Of a stretch of 11,386 nt of DNA, positions 1 through 5,552 are shown piece by piece (position 1 is the stretch's first letter; each line of letters opens with the position of its first letter). This stretch comes from Thiotrichales bacterium HSG1 (GTDB lineage Bacteria > Pseudomonadota > Gammaproteobacteria > Beggiatoales > Beggiatoaceae): the NCBI GenBank assembly GCA_030378125.1, contig JAUCGN010000040.1, positions 1-11,386 on the forward strand. The letters are read 5' to 3'. The notes under the pieces are model-generated. The model was not told the origin of the DNA. It did no database searches and worked only from the letters and a program-made list of their open reading frames with translations. The position numbers were made by a program, and so were the translations under genes.

Positions 1-1120
1 CTGCAATTGGAAAAGCTCCTAAATTTGCCTCACCAGTTGGGTTAGATAAATTTACTGTAAAATTCTTTTCTGCTTGGTTAGTTGGTAAAATAGGAATAAT
101 AATTTTTTTGGAACTCATATCTCCATCGTCCCATTGTAAAATTCCGTCAATAGCGGTGTAATCAGTATCAGACCTTGCAGTTCCATCTTGAGTTTCGTAA
201 TTAACTTGTACTTGACCTTGCTTGCTGTAAATTCTGTCAATATTTAGGGTTATGTTGCCAACGTCTTTAGCCGCCTTATAATCTGTTGAATCCGAAAATT
301 GAATTACGCCGGGTATCAAAATAGTATTTGGAGTACCCAACAAATCTTGTACTACAAGCGGTATGTCAAGGTCATCTATAATATGTAAGTTAGTAGTTGA
401 ATTAACACCTAAACTAGCTCCACCAATTGGATTGAATAATCGAATTAACAGGGGTTCGGCGGTTTCAGCAATAACGTCAGCCATGATTGGTACAGTGAAA
501 GTTTTGGTCATTGCATCGCTATCGTTCCAAGTGAGCATACCCTGAGTTGCAACATAATCAATACCATTTTTAGCAACATTATCAACTGTTTGATACTTTA
601 TTGCTATTGAACCACGCTTTCCTTGTAACCGTTCAACATTCAAAGTAGCCAAGCCATTGCCTTCACTAACAACGTAACTGGGGGAGGAAAATTGTAAAAC
701 TCCAGCTGGGTTAGGAAGTGGATCGGTGAGTGTTAAAGTGGCTAATGTGGTGTTACCCAATATTGAGCCATCGGAAACATTGGACAATAATACTGTTAAA
801 TTTTCATCCTCTTCTTCAGTACCATCAATAAATACTGGAATTTGAATAGTTTTAGCGACCATGTCTCCAGATTGCCAAGTCAAATTATCGTTGACAGCAG
901 TATAATCACTACCAGCAGTAGCGGTGCCATCTTGGGTAGCATAAGTTACTGTTACTTCACCATCGGAATCACCAGCTCGGGTTATAAATAAAATGGCATG
1001 ACCGGCCGCTTCATCAGTTGTATAGTGGGGATTGGCAAATTGAATACTGCTACTGAACGCAACAGTTTGGGAAAAACATGCTATTAGAAATATGATTAAA
1101 TGTAATTTATTGATTGACAT
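1..1120 (-). CDS. Secreted Calx-beta repeat protein, C-terminus cut by window edge
   Basis: The reading frame stays open from an ATG at 1120 to the left edge, giving 373 visible residues with no stop. Residues 1-21 look like an export signal: Lys5, a hydrophobic core, then possible cleavage after TVA (19-21). LIAC at 12-15 also resembles a short lipobox, so a lipoprotein is possible. At least three Calx-beta repeats of about 120 residues follow. The hallmark is clear in repeat 1 (DGTATAGSDYT, 64-74), degenerate in repeat 2 (around NGIDY, 185-189) and clear in repeat 3 (DGTARSDTDYT, 312-322). Each hallmark is followed by a TW or QW strand and an acidic stretch. Calx-beta domains are Ca2+-binding beta-sandwiches found in surface proteins and adhesins, so a cell-surface or matrix role is inferred. 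The ligand is unknown. The Shine-Dalgarno is weak (GGAT). It is divergent from the trpE-like gene. Confidence 0.85.
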   Translation of the reverse strand, partial: MSINKLHLIIFLIACFSQTVAFSSSIQFANPHYTTDEAAGHAILFITRAGDSDGEVTVTYATQDGTATAGSDYTAVNDNLTWQSGDMVAKTIQIPVFIDGTEEEDENLTVLLSNVSDGSILGNTTLATLTLTDPLPNPAGVLQFSSPSYVVSEGNGLATLNVERLQGKRGSIAIKYQTVDNVAKNGIDYVATQGMLTWNDSDAMTKTFTVPIMADVIAETAEPLLIRLFNPIGGASLGVNSTTNLHIIDDLDIPLVVQDLLGTPNTILIPGVIQFSDSTDYKAAKDVGNITLNIDRIYSKQGQVQVNYETQDGTARSDTDYTAIDGILQWDDGDMSSKKIIIPILPTNQAEKNFTVNLSNPTGEANLGAFPIA

Positions 1121-1435
1121 AATAATATCCGCATTGTAGAACTAACTCTCCAAAGTTTTAGATTTTTATTATTAATTGTAGTCTATTAAAATGTTTTATG
1201 GGGTTTTATGAGAGGGATACTAACATGTTTATAATTTTAACTCAATAGTTTCAATATTGAATGGAATTTTACTACCATTTTTATTAAAAAATATAACTGC
1301 ATTACCAAGCAATTCAATCAGAAATGACCTAAACTTTAGAGATAAAAATATAAGATTAATTTAGGATAAAAGTGATAATTTTTAATTCTCCCCTGCCATT
1401 TATCAGTAACTTTATCGAAGGGCTAAACCAAAACA

Positions 1436-1560
1436 TTCGGACAGTTTTTATAACATATTGTTATTAAAATAATTTTTTTATTTCAAAGAAAAATAATAAA
1501 ACATTTAAATTTCAATAATTTATAATTTTAACTAAGCTCAATTTTCAAAAACTGTCCGAA
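1436..1560. repeat. 125-bp segment bounded by a 14-bp perfect inverted repeat (MITE-like or large hairpin)
   Basis: TTCGGACAGTTTTT at 1436-1449 is the exact reverse complement of 1547-1560. Allowing one unpaired base (C1561), the match extends outward by four more: AACA 1432-1435 against TGTT 1562-1565. The 97 bases between the arms are almost pure A/T and have no reading frame. Arms of this kind around a short non-coding core are typical of miniature inverted-repeat elements or ends of a decayed insertion sequence. I see no clear target-site duplication. It could also act as a long-range hairpin in the trpE 5' region, but it lies about 95 bp upstream of the likely -10 box. Confidence 0.55.
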
Positions 1561-1626
1561 CTGTTGTAATCGGGAAAAACTATAAATAACACCTGGCATT
1601 CCCAAGCACAGGAACTATTGATAAAT

Positions 1627-1660
1627 TTGACAATCAACACACTACAACATATCCTATAAT
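1627..1660 (+). promoter_or_regulatory. Possible promoter of the trpE-trpG unit
   Basis: TATAAT at 1655-1660 is a consensus -10 box. TTGACA at 1627-1632 is a consensus -35 box, but the spacer is 22 bp, well over the usual 16-18, so the pair may not be used together. Transcription starting about 7 bp after the -10 box would leave a workable leader only if translation starts at 1694. No leader peptide rich in Trp codons and no attenuator hairpin was seen. Confidence 0.35.
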
Positions 1661-1693
1661 GATTCTCAACATATGTTAATTAAGGAAAATTTA

Positions 1694-3124
1694 ATGACTG
1701 TACCATCCTTGAACACTGACTGGATAAATAATAGACTAACCGAACATATTTTAGGGTATGATATTGATTTTTATAAACTATTTGCCTATTTAAAAACTTA
1801 TTTTAATACTTGCTATTTTTTAGAATCTTTATCCTTGCCAAGACATCAAGATCGATATTACACCATAGGTTTTAATCCAGACCTAATATTTACAGCCAAA
1901 GGTAATAACATATCTCTGTCTGGAAAGCCTGATATTATTGAAATGACTACCGGTTTGAAAGACCGTAGTGAAGTTAATTATAAGTTAGATAATCCTTATG
2001 AATTTTTGCGAAAACAGTTTGATTTTAAAACAGTTTGCGATCCACATCAAGGGGGATTAATAGGATATGTTGGTCATGAGGCAGTAAACTATTTTGAACC
2101 CAGTTTAAATTTAGCAGAACATGATGATTTCAGTACTTTTAAATTTGGTCTTTACACTGATGGTTTGTTGTATGATACTACCACTGGTGTTTTAACTTAT
2201 TACTATTTTTATGAAGATCGTTCCCAACAAATTGAATCTATTTTAGCTAATTTATCAAGTTATGAAATACCTAAAGAATTAGAATCTGTTAAATTCACTG
2301 GTCATAGTGTTAGCAAAGAAGAATTTATTCAAGCCGTTGAAGTAACTAAGGAAAAAATTAGACAAGGTTATTCCTTTCAAGCCGAAGTTGGTTTTAAATC
2401 TTACTATGAAATAAAGGGAGATAAACTAGCAATTTACAATAAATTACGTCAAATTAATCCTAGTCCTTATATGTTCTATGTAAAATTTGGTAAAGAAGAA
2501 TTGTTAGGAGCTAGTCCAGAAATATTAATCAGTTGTAAACAAAAGATGGTACTCACAACTCCTACAGCTGGTACCACTGTGCGTGGTAAAACTTATGACG
2601 AAGATGTGCAATTGGCTCGAAAACTACTCAGTGATCCGAAAGAAATTGCCGAACATAATATGTTGGTGGATTTGCATCGCAACGATATTTCAAGGGTATG
2701 TCAGCCCGGAACGGTTAAAATATCTGATTTAATGTATATAATAAAATTTAGCCATGTTCAACATATTGTTTCTGATGTGGTTGGTTTTTTAGATGAAGGA
2801 AAAAATGCTTTCGATGTTTTAGCGACAATATTACCCGGTGGTGTGGTGACTGGAGCTCCAAAGATTGAAACTATTAAAATTATTGATGAAAATGAGAATA
2901 TGCCACGTGGACCTTATGGAGGAGCGGTGGGACGTTTTAGTTTTAGTGGTGATTGTGATTTTTGTCTACCAATTCGCAGTATTTTTTGTTATGGTGACAA
3001 ATGTTATGTCCAAACTTCTGCTGGGGTTGTGTATGATTCAGTTCCAGAAAAGGAATATGCTGAAGTTACTCACAAATTGGCCGCAATGAAACAAACATTA
3101 GAAGAATTAGGAGATATATCATGA
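1694..3124 (+). CDS. trpE: Anthranilate synthase component I-type chorismate-utilising enzyme
   Basis: This 476-residue protein belongs to the anthranilate/aminodeoxychorismate synthase family, which aminates chorismate. I chose the ATG at 1694 because AAGGA lies 7 bp upstream; the ATG at 1673 has no Shine-Dalgarno and would add 7 residues. Two features favour TrpE over PabB. One is PTAGT at 290-294, where Ala replaces the Lys of the PabB PIKGT motif. The other is an N-terminal FLES (42-45), matching the LLES element of the tryptophan feedback site. Chorismate-binding signatures follow: LHRND, SHVQHIVS, LPGGVVTGAPK from 380 and RGPYGGAVG at 405-413. The C-terminal Cys pair (GDCDFC) is not a usual TrpE feature. 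The stop overlaps the trpG start (ATGA), so the two are translationally coupled. No trpD, trpC, trpB or trpA is adjacent, so a role outside tryptophan synthesis cannot be excluded. Confidence 0.88.
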   Translation: MTVPSLNTDWINNRLTEHILGYDIDFYKLFAYLKTYFNTCYFLESLSLPRHQDRYYTIGFNPDLIFTAKGNNISLSGKPDIIEMTTGLKDRSEVNYKLDNPYEFLRKQFDFKTVCDPHQGGLIGYVGHEAVNYFEPSLNLAEHDDFSTFKFGLYTDGLLYDTTTGVLTYYYFYEDRSQQIESILANLSSYEIPKELESVKFTGHSVSKEEFIQAVEVTKEKIRQGYSFQAEVGFKSYYEIKGDKLAIYNKLRQINPSPYMFYVKFGKEELLGASPEILISCKQKMVLTTPTAGTTVRGKTYDEDVQLARKLLSDPKEIAEHNMLVDLHRNDISRVCQPGTVKISDLMYIIKFSHVQHIVSDVVGFLDEGKNAFDVLATILPGGVVTGAPKIETIKIIDENENMPRGPYGGAVGRFSFSGDCDFCLPIRSIFCYGDKCYVQTSAGVVYDSVPEKEYAEVTHKLAAMKQTLEELGDIS

Positions 3125-3744
3125 ACAAAAATATATTACTAATTGATAACTATGATTCTTTTACCTTTAATCTACAGCATTTATTATTGACAATCCCAAA
3201 TGTTACCTTGAGCATCAAAAGAAATGATGATTCTTTTCTCAGTGAGTTAGAAACCGGCAAATATGCTGGCGTAGTGATCAGTCCAGGACCCGGTTCAGCA
3301 GAAGATAAGAATTATTTTGGTTTTAATAATCAAGTGATTCTAAATTTTGGCACTCAAGGATTACCAGTACTTGGTATATGCCTAGGTTTACAAGGTATTT
3401 ATCATTGTTTTGGTGGAAAACTTAAAGTTTCTAATTTACCAATGCACGGTAAAGTAAGCAGTTTAAAAATTGATGATAATAGATTGATTTTAAATGATAT
3501 TCCAGATGGAATTCAGGTTATGAGATACCATTCTATTATGGCAGATTTGGAACAGGCTGTGCCGGAATGTTTATGTTTAACTGCTTATACTTATCCTTGT
3601 AAATCTCAACAATTGAATGGGACCGAGTTGATGGCTTTAGAACATAAAGAACATCCTATTTATGGCGTGCAGTTTCATCCAGAATCATTTGCAACGGAAT
3701 ATGGTGTTAAAATAATGGAAAATTTTGTTGATTCGTTATCTTAA
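3121..3744 (+). CDS. trpG: Anthranilate synthase component II, glutamine amidotransferase
   Basis: This is a 207-residue class I glutamine amidotransferase, the normal size for a free-standing TrpG/PabA. It hydrolyses glutamine and passes ammonia to the chorismate-binding subunit. The N-terminus has the diagnostic LLIDNYDSFTFNL stretch, and the oxyanion-strand region reads SPGPGSAED. The triad is complete: nucleophile Cys87 in GICLGLQ, His186 and Glu188 in VQFHPES. Leu90 stands where most TrpG/PabA proteins have His (GHQ); that position is not catalytic. MHGK at about 109-112 also fits the family. The start codon lies inside the trpE stop (ATGA), so a stoichiometric TrpE-TrpG complex is expected. 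TrpG and PabA cannot be separated by sequence alone; the assignment leans on its partner. Confidence 0.88.
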   Translation: MNKNILLIDNYDSFTFNLQHLLLTIPNVTLSIKRNDDSFLSELETGKYAGVVISPGPGSAEDKNYFGFNNQVILNFGTQGLPVLGICLGLQGIYHCFGGKLKVSNLPMHGKVSSLKIDDNRLILNDIPDGIQVMRYHSIMADLEQAVPECLCLTAYTYPCKSQQLNGTELMALEHKEHPIYGVQFHPESFATEYGVKIMENFVDSLS

Positions 3745-3849
3745 TGAAAACTGTTTTAAAAAAATAATTTCATGTTTGAGGTTGATATATGTCAAATTGA
3801 ACTTATTTTAGGGATTGTTAAATTAAAATTTAAACCAAAAAGGATATTT

Positions 3850-4032
3850 ATGAATGTAGATCAACATATAAAAGTAGCTGAATGGCATTTAGAGCAGGCT
3901 AGATTACATGCTGCTGGTGAACATCATTGTGGTTGTCCAGCTAATGAGCATGATCAAAAAGCTATTGATGCTGTAGAAGCGGCTCTTGCTGGTGAAGGAA
4001 CAATAAAGTCTGAAAACAGTTGTAATGTTTAA
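3850..4032 (+). CDS. Small His/Cys-rich protein of unknown function
   Basis: This encodes a 60-residue acidic protein that I do not recognise. I chose the ATG at 3850 because AGGA ends 5 bp upstream. An in-frame ATG at 3772 would add 26 residues, but it lacks a Shine-Dalgarno and the extension looks like translated spacer. Residues 2-24 are predicted helical (VDQHIKVAEWHLEQARLHAA), with His6, His13 and His20 spaced by seven. A turn with HHCGCP (25-30) and His34 follows, then a second short helix (about 36-47, KAIDAVEAALAG). Cys27, Cys29, Cys58 and six His residues suggest a metal or haem ligand set; the function is inference. There is no signal peptide, membrane helix or CxxCH motif. It lies 105 bp downstream of trpG on the same strand with no visible terminator between, so co-transcription is possible. 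Confidence 0.6.
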   Translation: MNVDQHIKVAEWHLEQARLHAAGEHHCGCPANEHDQKAIDAVEAALAGEGTIKSENSCNV

Positions 4033-4067
4033 GATAAGTTATTAAATGTTTTAACTTGTTCTAATTG

Positions 4068-4178
4068 TGTATTGGGTTTAGACTATTTTGAAATTTATAA
4101 ATATGCTTAAATATTAGCGTATTGTAACTAATTGATATTTAACTAGTTTGAAATTTTTAATAGTTGAACCTAATACTT
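4068..4178 (+). mobile_element. MITE-like element, copy A
   Basis: This 111-bp non-coding segment is repeated in inverted orientation at 8136-8269. Bases 4081-4114 match the reverse complement of 8223-8256 exactly (34 of 34). Bases 4121-4149 match the reverse complement of 8168-8196 at 27 of 29. The left end (4068-4087) matches the family terminus GGTAGTGGGTTTGGACTATT at 17 of 20. The right end, AATAGTTGAACC..., resembles the same terminus reversed. Relative to copy B it lacks about 22 internal bases. It has no reading frame of its own, so it would need a transposase supplied elsewhere if mobile. Confidence 0.6.
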
Positions 4179-4382
4179 GATTGTTAGGAACCTTAAAAAT
4201 ACTGTAAGGAACTAATTTAGCATCAGGTTTCATATCGTGATTTTCTGCCTTATTAGGCTCTATATCCAGTTATTTCCCTCCTTTTGAAAATTATCTATAT
4301 GTAGTTTCGTTTTTGTATCAATTAAAATTCTAAATGATTTAAATGCGTAAGTCCTATCTAAATATAAATTCTTGTTTGCCAT
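4114..4382 (-). pseudogene. Possible remnant of a small gene
   Basis: Two overlapping minus-strand frames are visible. One runs from an ATG at 4382 to a TAG at 4260 (40 residues, including YLDRTYAFKSFRILIDTKTK). The other runs from 4269 to a TAA at 4114 (51 residues, including DAKLVPYSIFKVPNNQV). The second has a strong AAGGAGG (4277-4283) seven bases before a CTG, which would be a rare start. Joined by a frameshift they would read as one protein of about 85-90 residues. The last 20 or so codons lie within the MITE-like element, as if it had inserted into the 3' end. I recognise no family. Chance reading frames in AT-rich DNA remain a real alternative. Confidence 0.22.
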
Positions 4383-4562
4383 GTTGAATAGTACAATTAT
4401 CGTAGCAACCAGACAGAAATGGCTAATCGTTTAAGATTGCCCAATTTTGCAATGATTTTATACATTAAATTACTGTAATTTTACCAAAATATTGTTTAAG
4501 TTTTTCCATTATGTTAATCTCATTCATAGCAGTTTTCTGATATATTTAATCTTTGATACTGG

Positions 4563-4575
4563 CTGATCTTATCAG
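4563..4575. promoter_or_regulatory. Short dyad upstream of the glycosyltransferase gene
   Basis: CTGAT and ATCAG form a perfect 5-bp inverted repeat with a 3-bp spacer. It lies just before a TATTAT hexamer (4583-4588) that could be a -10 box, though no good -35 box is present. A repressor site is possible; a chance dyad of this size is also plausible. Confidence 0.2.
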
Positions 4576-4653
4576 GAAATCATATTATTTTTCAAGTTAT
4601 TACAGTTTATTCTAAACACCTATGGCAACCTTCTACAATTTAAACTTAACAAG

Positions 4654-5520
4654 ATGAAAATATCTATTATCCTACCTTGTCTTAACGAAGAACGTAGTTT
4701 AGAAACTCTAATTCCATGTTTAACTCAATCTTATCCAGATGCAGAAGTTATTGTTGTTAATGATGGTTCTAGCGATAATTCTGCTCAGATTGCTGCCCAA
4801 GCTGGGGCTAAAGTTATCACACACCCGTACAGTAAAGGCAATGGTTCTGCAATTAAAACTGGAGCTAGAGAGGCTAATGGAGATATTTTGGTATTCATGG
4901 ATGCTGATGGACAGCATGAACCGAAAGATATTAAAAAATTATTAAAAGAATTAGAAGCTGGATATGATATGGTAGTTGGAGCTCGTAGTTCTAGTTCCCA
5001 AGCCAGTTTTGGACGTTGGTGTGCAAATAGTTTCTACAATTGGTTAGCAAGTTGGATAGCGGGTCATAAGATTGCCGACTTAACTTCTGGTTTTCGAGCT
5101 GTGAAAGCTAATAAATTTAAAGAATTTTTGCATCTATTGCCTAACGGTTTTTCTTATCCAACAACAATTACTATGGCATTTTTTCGGGCTGGTTATAGTG
5201 TAAATTATATTCCCATAGTTGCCCTTAAACGAATTGGTAAAAGTCATATAAAATTATTAAAAGATGGGGTAAGGTTTTTATTGATTATTTTTAAAATTGG
5301 TACTTTGTATTCACCTTTAAAGCTATTTGGACCATTGAGCTTAGTTTTTTTTATATTAGGAATAAGTTATTACAGCTATACATTTATAACTGACGGACGT
5401 TTTACCAATATGGGTATGTTGCTATTTACTACTTCAATACTGATTTTTTTAATTGGTTTATTATCTGAACAGATAACTCAGCTATTGTATAGTGATTCTA
5501 ATCGTAACTCAAAACTTTGA
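4654..5520 (+). CDS. Membrane-anchored family 2 glycosyltransferase
   Basis: This 288-residue GT-A fold glycosyltransferase is of the DPM1/ArnC-like group, which uses nucleotide sugars and commonly a polyprenyl phosphate acceptor. The start is fixed by the N-terminal SIILPCLNEE strand typical of the family, although the Shine-Dalgarno is poor. Nucleotide-binding signatures are VVNDGSSDN (34-42) and the metal-binding DAD at 83-85 in FMDADGQHEP. A TSGFRA motif follows at about 149. Two membrane helices close the protein, at about 222-244 and 253-274, placing the catalytic domain on the cytoplasmic side of the inner membrane. It stands alone: no sugar-nucleotide or lipopolysaccharide genes adjoin it, so the donor and product are unknown. 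It converges on the histidine kinase gene with a 32-bp gap and no obvious terminator hairpin. Confidence 0.85.
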   Translation: MKISIILPCLNEERSLETLIPCLTQSYPDAEVIVVNDGSSDNSAQIAAQAGAKVITHPYSKGNGSAIKTGAREANGDILVFMDADGQHEPKDIKKLLKELEAGYDMVVGARSSSSQASFGRWCANSFYNWLASWIAGHKIADLTSGFRAVKANKFKEFLHLLPNGFSYPTTITMAFFRAGYSVNYIPIVALKRIGKSHIKLLKDGVRFLLIIFKIGTLYSPLKLFGPLSLVFFILGISYYSYTFITDGRFTNMGMLLFTTSILIFLIGLLSEQITQLLYSDSNRNSKL

Positions 5521-5552
5521 AACTGTTAAAATTTTTGTAATTATGGAATACA

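Larger units (their letters stand above)
1121..1693. other. AT-rich divergent intergenic region
   Basis: This is the gap between the Calx-beta gene (minus) and the trpE-like gene (plus). No coding frame of note was seen on either strand. Its main structure is the inverted-repeat segment at 1436-1560. Closer to trpE there is a perfect TATAAT at 1655-1660. The minus strand has a TACAAT-like hexamer at 1175-1180 but no convincing -35 partner. Confidence 0.6.
4033..4653. other. Intergenic region with a repeat element and decayed frames
   Basis: This 621-bp gap contains copy A of a MITE-like element (4068-4178) and, beside it, overlapping short minus-strand frames that may be remnants of a gene (4114-4382). 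The remainder (4383-4653) is AT-rich, with frequent stops in the frames I followed. Just upstream of the glycosyltransferase there is a dyad CTGAT-CTT-ATCAG at 4563-4575. Confidence 0.55.

Noticed and set aside
363..545. 60-codon plus-strand frame
   Set aside because: It lies antisense within the Calx-beta coding region, whose frame and repeats are clear; no Shine-Dalgarno or family match.
1436..1560. Same family as the 4068 and 8136 elements
   Set aside because: The terminal sequences (TTCGGACAG versus GGTAGTGGG) and cores do not align.
2865..3089. 74-codon plus-strand frame inside trpE
   Set aside because: Out-of-frame shadow of a well-conserved part of TrpE (the LPGG to DSVPEKEY region).
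3772..3849. N-terminal extension of the small His/Cys protein from an upstream ATG
   Set aside because: No Shine-Dalgarno at 3772 and low-complexity AT-rich composition. AGGA just upstream of 3850 supports the shorter start.
4720..4945. Frames on both strands inside the glycosyltransferase gene
   Set aside because: They overlap the conserved NDGSSDN and DAD motifs of the real gene and have no independent support.
5521..5552. Intrinsic terminator between the glycosyltransferase and kinase genes
   Set aside because: The 32-bp gap is A/T-rich but shows no stem of useful length.
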